This document shows positions 54,590 to 64,000 of a stretch of DNA of 64,000 bases, in pieces (the stretch's first letter is position 1; every line of letters starts with the position of its first letter). The DNA is from Ascoidea asiatica. Its lineage: Eukaryota; Ascomycota; Saccharomycetes; Ascoideales; Ascoideaceae. Below the pieces are notes generated by a model. It had not been told where the DNA came from. It did no database searches and saw only the letters and a list, made by a program, of their open reading frames with translations. The position numbers and the translations under genes are program-made. Where the stretch lies: positions 457,312 to 521,311 of the forward strand of contig BCKQ01000012.1 in the NCBI GenBank assembly GCA_001600695.1, written 5' to 3'.

Positions 54590-56478
54590 TCACAACGATC
54601 CTACTCACCCAATAGGATAATCAATATCACCAGGCGTCGACGAGTTAATAAATATCAGTTCAAAATGCTTACTATCAAAAACCAAAGGTACAACCAACGA
54701 AGTGTAACCAAAAAGGGGGGAGGAGGGGCTGATCCAAAAAATTGATTTGTTATTTTAGTTTTACTATTAATATATTGATTTATATAATCTTTTATTGTTT
54801 AGTAAATTCGATTCTTCAAAATTGCTTAAGAATTGCTTAATTTATTTGATAATTTTAAAGTAATACTAAAAAATTATAAAAGTATTTATATAGTTTAGCA
54901 GGCATACATATTTAAAAATTAATTGTTGGAATTGTAAAATTGTAAAATGTAAAATTGAAAAATAATTGTTAAAATTGTAAGATTTAAAATTGTTGATGAA
55001 ACACAAAAAAAGATAAAAATAGAAAAAATATTAATTAGTTAAAGGTAACACAGAATTTTAATTACTATATAAAAAATATGAAATTTTATTAGTATTTAGG
55101 GTAACATTATATAACGCTGCATTAATTAAAGGAAATCATTGTTTTTTATTTTTAGCTTTATTTTGATAAAAGAATTTAATTGAAGTTAAAATTACTTGAT
55201 TTGGATTGAGAACTTATTTTGGTGATACGGTCGATTATCTTGTTTTGAAATTTATCATAATAAATATGTTTCTTGATATGGTGAATAAATCCTGGAGGCG
55301 GAGAACCATTTTTTCCATTTAAAAGATAATTGTAATGATCAATATTAAAGGTAACCTTATTTCCTTGGAAATGATTAAAGGAAGTTTTGATTCTTTCATT
55401 ATTATTGACTTCATTTTTAAATTGATTTAATAATTTTTGATCTCTATTTGAATGTAGTTTTGAATAAGTGATATAATTTGAAATCATAATGGAAAATATT
55501 TCAAAATAAATGGTATTTCTAAATGAATACTTTTTTGATCTAAATGATTGATCAATATGAATAACAAATTGAAAAGTTAATGAAAGATTATTAAATGAAA
55601 ATTTATTTAATTGTTGATTAAAGTATTTTAATTTAATAGGTTGAAGTTTAATGTGTTTTGAAACTGATCTTGATAATTGATTATAAATTGTTTGAACTAA
55701 AGGATCTTGAAATTGAATATCGAATAATTCAAGTTTATTTTTATGAAATTTAATAATAATTTTAGTGTTAAAAGATACATGTAATATTTCTGATTGCATA
55801 CCAGTGGTAACACAGTTAGCTAGAAAAACTTTTAATGCTCGATTCTTAAATAGATCGTCGTAATAGATTAAAATTTTGTTATCTTATTGAAGAGTTTTGA
55901 ATATAACTGATCAATTTGAAGAAATAAAAACTTGTTGTTGTTGAATTGATGTAAAAGTTTCTTGATTATTAATTAAATAATTCTTGGAATCTCATTGAGA
56001 AGATTCTCAATCATTAATATCAATTATTGTAGGCATTCTGAAAAGAATAATTTAACTTGATTGCATAATATATAATAATAAGGAAAATATATTTGAAAAT
56101 ATGTGAAATTCAGCTAAATTTGTACGGACCAAATTCTTGACAAATTGGCTTGAAAACTTGACTTATCAGCCCGATTTATTCAATTTTTTGAACGATATTT
56201 TTGTGAAAGACCTAATTGTTGGATTTTTGGGCTGAAAACTTGACCAAGAAAGCAAAATTGCTGATTTTGGGGAGAAATTATGAAAAAATAAAATATGAAT
56301 TAGAGAAAAGGTTTACTGGGAGGAGATCCATAAAACTGGGGTTGATTTGATAAAAAAACTAAAAAAAGTTAACGGATAGGGTAGGAAGGAATATATACCG
56401 AAATTGAAACTGGGGACGCAAAAATGACGAATGGAATTAGGTGATTTCAATTTAATTTCAATCGCTTCCTTACAACGG
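54590..56478 (-). repeat. Right arm of the long inverted repeat, with ~1-kb extra segment
   Basis: The outer block (about 56060-56478) and inner block (about 54590-55020) match the left arm in inverted order. Between them lies about 1 kb with no counterpart in the left arm; it contains the ORF 55176-56036. Either this segment inserted into the right arm or the left arm lost it. Confidence 0.7.
55176..56036 (-). pseudogene. Unknown 286-codon ORF with three TGA and one TAA in frame
   Basis: An intact 207-residue frame starts at the ATG at 55799, but the same frame extends upstream without a shift to an ATG at 56036, interrupted by TGA (twice near the start and once mid-way) and one TAA. The upstream part still looks coding (Y-Y-D-D-L-F-K-N-R just before 55799). 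The intact part contains no Trp, and the TGA contexts would suit Trp, so TGG-to-TGA change is a simple explanation. Features: many basic residues and a G-S-P-P-P-G-F-I motif near the end. No family recognised. It lies in the segment unique to the right arm. Confidence 0.5.
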
Positions 56479-57310
56479 CAATATTTTATTTGCCCCTCGT
56501 GAAACGGAATTCAATTTATTAATATTTCCCCAGTTTTTCTTTTCGGATATAAAGGGAGCCCACATTTCCCACATTCATTCCTGTTTCGAGTTAGAAGGAA
56601 TTTGGGTCGCGAACAAAACCCGTTTCAAAAGGTAGGGTGTGCTGTAAATTAATAATACCCATTTTCAAAAAAGGACACAAACCGATACATTTGAACAATC
56701 CTTAACAGTTGGTAACCTCAAGTACATATTTAGACCGTTCTAAAATAAAAGCAAAAACCACGGGGTAAGGCGCTACACGTCTTACAGTACAAATCATTGA
56801 ATTCATAATTCTGTCATCTACAATGATGAGTTTTACTTTCAGTATGAAAATCATTTTCATTTTTCAAATAATTTTTATAATCTTTTTTAATACAGGATTA
56901 AATTAGAACCTAGATAGGTCACGCGTGTATTTATGTGGAATGGCGAAATTTGAAAAAAATTTGCTTTTCCACGATTTTCGAAATTTTGCCCAAATTTTTG
57001 CATTTGTTCCACATTTTGCATTTTCAATTTTCTATCAATTTTTTTTCCAAAATTTGCTTCCAAAATTTGCTTTTTATCAAACTTTGCTTTTGTCAAGATT
57101 ACAATCAATCACTTTATAAATTAAAAATCCAATAATCTCAAATCCTCATTCAAATTAAAACGAAAACAAAATAATTGAACTGAGATAAAACAATGAAAAC
57201 AAAACAACATATATCTTAATAGCTTTATGAACAATATTATTTATCTATTAACATGGCGTTGGCTATTTTAAATTCTGTTGCGCGAAGTAGAAACATCACG
57301 TTTTTAATAA
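56479..57310. other. Possible promoter/LTR-like region right of the element
   Basis: A TATAAA in GGATATAAAGGGAGCCCACA (about 56549-56568) followed by pyrimidine-rich DNA resembles the start region of an LTR or gene promoter and precedes the decayed ORF at 57311. I cannot find a matching second LTR. From 56935 to 57110 the frames are low-complexity F/I-rich. Confidence 0.35.
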
Positions 57311-58536
57311 AAAAGAAATCCAAAATATAATTCTAATAGTCAATCAAAGGACGATAATAATGGTGAAAAACCGTCTGTAATTGATTTAAAAGAAGTTTCA
57401 GGATTACCGCTAACGGCATTATTTGATTTTGCCCAAACAACATTCGATGAGCATTCAGAAGAATTTTAAAGTACTTATGGAAGATTTTTCGAATCCTTTT
57501 ATAAAGAAAATAAATTTTAGAGAACCAGACTTCATGGGGATACTACAGGATTTGAAGAACTGTTAGAAATGCTTGAAACACCAAAAACTTTCGAAAAAAT
57601 ATTGGGCTATCTTGATCATGACTCCAATTGTAATGTAGTTATTAATGAAGAGATTGACTCTGAACATACAAACATCAAACATTTTCTAGATCATTTAGCT
57701 ATTTGTGCGGGTACATCATGGTTGTTCTATTTTGATACTCCAAACAAAGTTTAATTGGTATCAAAGATCAGATGATCACCCTTTTTGAGGCTACCAAAAT
57801 CATCACTGTTGAATCTATAGGTGAAAACATTTCTTTTGAATCTAATATTTCATTGGAAAAACTATTGGTCACCATTCCTTATTATGATTTCATGTTAAAT
57901 GCCTACTTAGGTTTATTAAATATTCAACTACAAATTGTTAGTTGTACTGTATCTTACTGCAATTATGTTGAATCTAAATCATACTGCTTTAAGAAAAATT
58001 ATTATGTCTATATTAGAGCTTTATTACCCAATATCAAATTTTACTACATCATGCAAAATATCAAAGATCAAAAAGCTAAAGCTGCCAATCAATTCCAAGA
58101 TTCCACGGCCTTCGATGATTCAGAAGAAACAAATTTTGATTCCAAGTTCATCTCAACTTTGGCATATGATAACTTATTTAATACTAATGAAGATCGTATG
58201 AGGTTAGTTAAACCCACTTCAATTACACCCACTAACTTATTAAGTCACAAATTCATTAACTCCAAATTAAGATATTCTAAAAATAATAAATCTTCAGGTA
58301 TTGAAATCTCTACTTTTGTCATTTCTCCATTCGATATGCATCATGTTATTATGGCTAATTTATTTGGTAACACGTTTACTTCTAACCGAAATGCCTCTGC
58401 CTATGTATGTCAGAAATATGAGTATATCAATATTGATGCAATCTCTATGTGTTCTCTTATTTATTAACCATATCGTAATTCTTCAGATTATGATACTATT
58501 GCGGAAACTTATGCCTTAGAAGCTCGTTATATTTAG
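57311..58536 (+). pseudogene. Decayed unknown gene (~405 codons)
   Basis: Frame 57311-57754 contains two internal stops (TAA, TAG) and ends at TAA. The coding sense then moves to another frame from about 57755, is open from 57772 to 58467, crosses one more TAA and ends at TAG 58536. Text such as D-L-K-E-V-S-G-L-P-L-T, A-I-C-A-G-T-S-W and I-S-P-F-D-M-H-H-V-I-M-A-N is clearly former protein. The codons at the stops would fit CAA/CAG to TAA/TAG changes. It may be a retroelement Gag or a capsid-like protein given the LTR-like region upstream, but no motif proves this. Confidence 0.5.
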
Positions 58537-59400
58537 TACTTCAGGCTCTTTCCTGTTTGGTGTTGTCTCTATTAATATACATATCCCCATCAATTCTCGG
58601 TTTTTATTTCAATCTGTTTTTTAAATTATCACTTTTCATATAAAGAATCCATCGATCACATTTAAAATTATTATTTACAAACTTGTTAACTTTATCATTA
58701 TTTTTACTACAAATTTATTTATCAAACATTATTAAAAATCATCCAAAAAAACATAAAAAATCAAATATCAAAAAATATCTTTCTTTCCATGATAATGTTC
58801 AACTCAACTACTTTGTAAATATCTAACAACCATAAATTCGTTATTAGAAATCAACAAATAAATTACAATTTTCTCTCTACTTTTTTCTTAGTTTGTTTTA
58901 CTCTCCCTGTTATTGTGAATTCATTACACATTTGCAGTTTATTATCTTTTCAATCCTTTCTCTAGTTTGCAACTCAATATTTTATAGTTTATAGCTTCTG
59001 TTTCAAATAATTAGTTATTTCAATAAGAATGATTTATAATAAATATATTGATTTTTTCAGATGAATTATTTATTTAGAAAGATCTGTTTATAGGTAGTGT
59101 CAACACTGGCATTACACGGGTTAACAATAAGGGATAAGTATTGCCAACCATACCCCATAATTACTCAAATTCTATACTCCTCTACATAAATAGTGCCAAC
59201 TAAATGAATGTGAAAACAAATGCGGAAAATTCAAAAACCTAGAAACAATTAACAATTTGCTTTAACATAAAAAATTTTTCAAACAAGCATATAACTAAAC
59301 CTGTATGGATTGGTCTTAAATATAATTAACAGAAAAAGAAATATTATCCATCAACTAGGAAACTATTAGGTTAAAGATAATAAAATTACTAAATACCGAA
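58537..59400. other. Intergenic, decayed region
   Basis: AT-rich DNA with no ORF to about 59090, then mixed DNA. I see no RNA gene or clear repeat. Confidence 0.5.
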
Positions 59401-59439
59401 CCGCCATTCTGGGGCAAATAATGCCAAGCACTGGAAAAT

Positions 59440-60665
59440 GTAATGCGTGTGTGCTTTAACGAAATATGTAGGGGCTGCTGTTTTCAATCACAGTATCATT
59501 CACATTATCTTTTAGTGCTTGTTTCCTTTTTACCCTTCCGTAAAACTAAACTACAGCAATATACTATTTATGCTTATATGAAAATCACGTTATTTTCAAA
59601 TATGCTTTCAGGCCCTCTTGCTTCTTCCAAGCAAAATGCTCTACTGCTGGAACGGTTTAATGTTTTTATAATTAACCCCGTGGCGAAATGGCATATGTTC
59701 TATTAGGAAACAAAAGCAACAAGGTCATCCAGCTAACAAACACTCATGGTGCTGAAAATGAAATGATCATGATGGATATACCTTAGCCTGATCTGCAAAT
59801 AACCATAAACATAGGTTTGTCAAAGTAGGTGCTTAGTATCCTGAAAGAAACTCAACCATTGATATGGGTTCTTCTCTTAAATATGTTCAAACGCTGCGTC
59901 ATAATCATGACATTCTGGCCACTTATAATAATTTTGCTGTAAGTGGATCTAATGAATTATAGTAGGGGAGGTAGCCAAAGGATATAAACAGCTCAAAAGT
60001 AAAAAACCATAACAAATAGATTAGTTGATTCATATGGAACTTTAGCAGCAGACAAGATCTGTAGTGGTTGAAGCGCTACCGTATTCTAAAGTTTAATCAA
60101 AAATTAAAGTAGCCCCATGGTCCCCTCACAAACCGTTGCTGCGGATATGGATTTACCCGTTGTTCTCTTTGAGATTTCGGAAAAAAAGTTTTGGTCACTT
60201 GTCGGAGTTACCATGATTTTCTTTGTAAAATCTGTTTTGGCTGGATTTTTTGACACTGCGTTGCTTATCATGGACGCCACCCACTGCACAAATCGGGTGT
60301 TTTCTTTTATTTAAAATTTCCTTTAATGATAAGAGTTATATTGTCACACCACATGCTCATTTTAGTGTAAAAAGTGAAAATAATATTGACACTAAAACTT
60401 GTTTAGGCGAATTAGAAAGGCTTAGTGCTCGAATTTTTCGTTCGCAGTATGTTATTACGAATACCGGTGCGGTGTAAAGAAAAGCGTTAAACATGTTTTG
60501 GCCTAGCAGTAAGTTTTACTTTTGTGGCTGGCATGTGGAAGAGTTCTGGCAAGGAAAAGTTCAAAGGTACCCGTCAGGTGGTTTAGTTAAACTCCTTGTT
60601 AAAGCAAAATGTGTGCAGAGACTTGGGAACATGCAATTGGATATGGAGGCTAATCACCGAAGCTA
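59440..60665 (+). pseudogene. Decayed Mutator-like (MULE) transposase, relic B
   Basis: Broken plus-strand fragments with the same order of motifs as relic A. Near 60262-60300 the frame reads L-L-I-M-D-A-T-H-C-T-N, the first catalytic Asp region. A frame change follows, then V-I-T-N (the catalytic Asp is replaced by Asn), a stop, and A-L-N-M-F-W-P-S-S-K-F-Y-F-C-G-W-H-V near 60485-60535, the family's C-x-W-H-V block with Cys retained. The fragment upstream of 60100 is badly decayed. It is not an obvious recent copy of relic A, so the region received at least two elements. Confidence 0.6.
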
Positions 60666-61447
60666 GTTGTATTGGGTTAGTTGCAATTGAAAATTATGTT
60701 AGGACTTAGGTAACATCTCTTCAATTTTGGTCTGTGGCGTATAGAAGATAAAGTAAATACCTTCTTCAAATATTGTCCACTTAACTTGCAGAAAGTACGC
60801 ACTCCCAGCTCAAAAGTGTTTTTTGATGGAGGTATTGTAACAACGGACTCCATTGAACTATCGGTTACAAAATTATAAAAAAAGCACCTGACCATTGATG
60901 AAAGAGAAAAGAAGGCTGCACATGATCAAAGTTACAAAGTAAATTATGGAACAAAAAAATGGCCCGACATTCAAGGGTTTTCGACGGTTTTTCAAAACAA
61001 AATGGGGCTGGAGATTATGCATGGTGAGGGTAACATGGAGCGGGAAGTGTCAGATAGGATTAGCCCAGCCACATTTTCTAATGAATGTAACGTTTTTCAG
61101 GCGTATGATCTACCCTAGAGACAGATATGTTTTGCAGATATTTTAAAAGGTTATGATTCCTTGAATTTTTCTCAAATTCGCAATATTTTCTGTAATTTAG
61201 TGGTGGAAGCCTATCAACTTTTGACCCGAGGATTATAAATGTTTCCGAGCATACTGTAAACATTGCGTTTAATCGGGATATTATTGAGTACTGTTGACAG
61301 AGATGGTTTTTCGATTATTTCTGACCTCAGTAACTAAAGTAGTCAATTAGAGTAATCTTTAAAAAATTTCATTCTATTTTTACTAAAAAGTTACCTTCTT
61401 TTTTATTTTTTTGTTTACTTATTTTTTATTTCTTTATTATTTTTTTT
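60666..61447. other. Decayed DNA after relic B
   Basis: Short open frames on both strands (60677-60895, 60946-61146) without recognisable domains; probably the 3' remains of the transposase. T-runs begin near 61390. Confidence 0.4.
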
Positions 61448-61645
61448 GATACATATTTGTATCATTTTTATATCGGATAATGCTTCCGTGTATCACTTTT
61501 TTTTTTTTGATACACATTTGAACCAAATTTATATCGGATATTAATTCTGTGTTTCATTTATTATTTCCTGATACATATTGTTATCAATATCCTATCGGTT
61601 TACATTTCCTATCTCCTATTTACTCTCTTGATACAGTGTTGTATC
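61448..61645 (+). repeat. Four palindromes in a 61-bp tandem array upstream of the 61687 gene
   Basis: GATACA-N4-TGTATC or a close variant begins at 61448, 61509, 61570 and 61630 (spacings 61, 61, 60). Units 1 to 3 carry a TATCGG about 25 bases after the palindrome start. The first and last palindromes are perfect and the middle two slightly degenerate. The array ends ~40 bases before the gene's preferred ATG. Confidence 0.85.
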
Positions 61646-61686
61646 ATTTTTATTTTTATTCTTTTAAATTTTATTATTATTATCAA

Positions 61687-62691
61687 ATGAATTTCAAAAT
61701 GTCAATGAATGGAACTATGACATTACCAACTTCAGCGTTTGTTATTCAAGTATGGAAAGAAGTTCCTAAAATACTCAAATATTATTCCGAAAACTCAAAT
61801 TTACATTTTTTTCTTGATGAGACTTCAATTAAAAGCTTATCTCCTTCTATTCAAACCTTATTTCTTAATCTAGTTAACGCAAGCGGCAAACATTTCCCTA
61901 TCACTTTTTATTTTGTCAAGGCGGCATTATTAATTTCATATAAAGATAGTACCCTTTCATATATGGCAGAAAATCAAATTCTATTAAACTATTTAAATTA
62001 TATTCTTAGACTAAATCATTTTGATCCCTCTAAAATTGAAATTATTAAACCTAACAGTTTCAATTCGACTATTAATTTACCTTTGGATAGTCATGTTCAA
62101 TCAACAAAGTTTATTTTTATTTTACATTCAATTTTATTTCCAACCAATCAAAATCAATTAAATTATCAAAAAGAAATTTCCGGAATTATTTGTGATATCA
62201 TCCTACCACCACATAAATATCACTTACTTAATCAAACATACATTCAACTTATCATTGCGATCATCATCAAAAACTCAATAATCTTGAAACCGGAACAATG
62301 GAACTAGAAATTATTACTCAAAAATTTATTACGTCATCAAATTATAATATTGTCAAAAATGAACTTCCCGGAGAAATCAGATCCCTTAACCGTCTTACAG
62401 GCTTTAGATTATACAAAAATACAAATAATAAAATTTACTATAGGAAAGCCAAATCCGAAATAGGAAAAATTGTAATTGATTGTTCCAACAAATTACACTG
62501 ATAATGTTTTACACATTTTCCGTGTTGAATTCAATGGACAGGTTCTATCCAAAATTGAATTATGGAACAAAAATAAAGGTAAGTCTCATAATATTACCAA
62601 ACCAATGTTTGAAAAGATATTTTCTAAATTTCATTTAGTAATTGCCGCTTCATCAGACACTGATTCTCATGATCTTATTATGCTAAATTAA
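61687..62691 (+). pseudogene. Frameshifted orphan gene, related to 2765-3028
   Basis: Three overlapping frames read as one protein of about 330 residues. Frame one starts at the Met at 61687 (preferred over 61549, whose leader is Phe/Tyr low-complexity over the repeat array) and ends at 62307. Frame two overlaps it by 10 bases (62298-62501) and frame three overlaps by 26 bases (62476-62691). Codon use and Asn/Ile/Lys content are uniform across all three, which suggests two recent shifts or programmed frameshifting. The N-terminal ~60 residues match the truncated gene at 2765-3028 (P-x-I-L, F-[IL]-D-[DE]-[ST]-S, F-x-N-L). Family unknown; two dispersed copies beside retro- and DNA-transposon remains suggest mobile or selfish DNA. 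Confidence 0.55.
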
Positions 62692-63304
62692 CTCGATTTT
62701 CTATTTTTTTTTACTTATTTTTTTATTTATTGCTATTTTTTACTATTTATTACTATTTATTACTATCTATTACTATTTATTACTATATACTACATTGTTT
62801 TTTATATAAATAATCCCCAAATATATTCTTTTTATTTCAACTTTTATTTTATTTTTTTATCTTCACCAATTCTTTATTCTTAATAATTATTAATTTTTTT
62901 TAAAAGTCAAAAATCTGTAGTTGTATCTTTATTAGTATACAGTACAGCGAAACTCTAGAAAACTGCCATCAATTATTTTAAAATTTTCACAACGAGTTGG
63001 ACTACGCTCAATGTCAAGAGTTAAATTCAAGTACGCAAGATTTAATGAAAGAATTTTTGTGGCGATAGTGGTTTTATAGTTTTAATAAATATAGTCTCCT
63101 TGAACATTTTGGGAAAGTGATTGGCTGAAAGCTGATCACACCTCAATCATTAATTATGTTAGAATTTTGAACCCTTACTAATACAACCTTGAAGTCTAGC
63201 CTTTCTCGCGCAGGTTGAGGAGTTCCAAAAATTAGATTTTTGAATTTTTGTTGGTATCATCTTACACCACCTGTATATTGGATTCCTTTCTTACTATTGC
63301 ATTG
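62692..63304. other. Intergenic with (TTTATTACTA)n repeat
   Basis: A ~10-11-bp tandem repeat of TACTATTTAT units runs at 62735-62790, in a T-rich block. The following DNA is mixed, with an inverted CCAAT box (TGATTGGCT) near 63119. No gene. Confidence 0.6.
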
Positions 63305-63826
63305 GGCTGGTATGAAAGGCCGCTGTCGCGGTATCACAACGAACATGTTCACGCCAGAGGCAAAACAGTTGTTTGACAATAAAAAATAATCGAAATTACG
63401 TCTTATACCTGCCAAAATCGCCCACATGGTGGACCAATCGCGAGACCCTACGGATCAGGGGATTAACGACTAGCTATTGCACAAAGTAAGCTTCTTACTT
63501 GAAGTTTTGATATTTTTCTGAATGATGCTGTGACTCAATGTCCATTATGCTTTTTGGCAGATGCCATAGCTCACCTTTTTTCCCTGTAATGCTAGTTGTA
63601 TTCCAATCAAATTTCAAAAAAAGTTAATCAAAGAAATATACTTCATTCACAATTTGAATCAATTGATGATCCAACGTCAGTTGATGCAAATAATGTTTTA
63701 CTGCAATTTATGGAGTGGAACGTGTTAGAAAGCAACGTTGCTATCCTTTTTTGTTGGAAGTTTTGGCTCAGCCAATGGAAAGGCTTGTGCTTTTGTTTGA
63801 TTGCCACAATTGAATATTGTTAATAT
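63305..63826 (+). pseudogene. N-terminal fragment of a third MULE-like gene
   Basis: Coding-like text at 63320-63485 includes T-P-E-A-K-Q-L-F and then I-P-A-K-I-A-H-M-V-D, which resembles the helix-turn-helix-like stretch N-terminal to MULE transposase cores. It is broken by at least two stops. A GTAAGC at about 63485 and a TTTGGCAG near 63560 could be an intron, and an open frame follows (63596-63823). The assignment is weak. Confidence 0.35.
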
Positions 63827-64000
63827 CAAAGGCAAATCCTCTTCTTTCTGAACAACAATTTTTACAACATATATGTTTCTATGAGGATTAATGCTTATAT
63901 CTATTATCTGTCTATTCCACTATTTTAAATGCTATCTATTTATTATAAATGATATATAAGGAGGCTGTTTTCCCCTATTCTTTTATTTGATTTTATTTTC

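Larger units (their letters stand above)
46263..56478. mobile_element. 10.2-kb inverted-repeat-bounded element with decayed MULE transposase and unknown cargo
   Basis: The outer 400 bases at the left (46263 onward) and at the right (ending 56478) are inverted copies of each other. Both start CCG-[CT]-TGTAAG, then AAATTAAATTGAAATCAC, TTTCAATTTC-[CG]-GTATATATTCC, TTTATGGATC-[GT]-CCTCCCAGTAA and TTGGTCAAG in the same order. A second block, 47070-47275 against 54590-54790, is again inverted, with GGTTGTACCTTT and TATTGGGTGAGTAGGATCG. Inside are a decayed Mutator-like transposase on the plus strand and several unknown ORFs. Long terminal inverted repeats are typical of Mutator-like elements. No convincing target-site duplication is visible. 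The divergence of the arms and the broken ORFs show an old insertion. An inverted-repeat centromere is an alternative reading. Confidence 0.65.

Noticed and set aside
55176-56036. Whole-window use of TGA as Trp
   Set aside because: Conserved host genes here (GLO1, ACS, VRG4, pectate lyase) use TGG for Trp and TGA does not occur inside them, so the nuclear code does not read TGA as Trp.
46263-56478. CRISPR array as explanation for the evenly spaced 43-bp boxes
   Set aside because: The sequence is eukaryotic, the boxes are only ~12 bp with AT-rich spacers, and no cas genes are present.
56925-57135. Overlapping frames with Phe/Ile-rich translations
   Set aside because: Low-complexity AAATTTTGC-type repeat gives open frames on both strands; no protein-like signal.

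Overview
The window comes from a very AT-rich fungal nuclear genome. Its genes are close relatives of budding-yeast (Saccharomycotina) genes: RPC34, VRG4, OTU2, two-domain GLO1, IZH3, AVT1 and acetyl-CoA synthetase. All recognisable genes are intronless, third codon positions are almost always A or T, and the proteins carry long Asn/Ser tracts. A VelB-type velvet regulator and a secreted pectate lyase point to an early-branching, probably filamentous yeast; Ascoidea or Saccharomycopsis would fit, but this is a guess. The meaning of CTG in this genome is unknown, so leucines from rare CTG codons are uncertain.

Layout. 1-3.4 kb: Gag-protease end of an LTR retrotransposon on the minus strand, leaving the window at base 1, followed by tandem repeats and a truncated orphan gene. 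4.8-26.6 kb: ordinary gene-rich DNA with velB, IZH3, RPC34, VRG4, OTU2, a cell-wall protein, an LRR protein, GLO1, a small GPI protein, tRNA-Pro(UGG), a basic protein, tRNA-Val(AAC), an F-box/LRR membrane protein and a RanBP2 zinc-finger protein. 27.6-34 kb: a tandem pair of Ser/Thr-rich GPI adhesin-like genes, the first broken and the second intact. 35.3-42.5 kb: two divergent acetyl-CoA-synthetase-type enzymes flanking an AVT1-like vacuolar amino-acid transporter. 44.9-45.9 kb: secreted pectate lyase.

46.3-63.8 kb: a gene-poor, base-richer graveyard of mobile DNA. Its core is a 10.2-kb structure bounded by long diverged inverted repeats (46263-47275 and 54590-56478). Inside are a decayed Mutator-like (MULE) transposase and several unrecognised decayed ORFs. 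One ORF lies in a ~1-kb segment present in only one arm. To the right are another unknown decayed gene, a second MULE relic, a frameshifted gene related to the orphan at 2.8-3.0 kb and preceded by four palindromes spaced exactly 60-61 bp, and the N-terminal part of a third MULE-like relic. The inverted-repeat structure is best read as a large old MULE; an inverted-repeat centromere is the main alternative.

The host genes do not form one pathway. The most informative are the velvet factor (unexpected in a budding yeast), the two acyl-CoA synthetases with changes at opposite functional sites (one in the ATP-binding loop, one in the acyl pocket), and the pectate lyase next to the mobile-element block.
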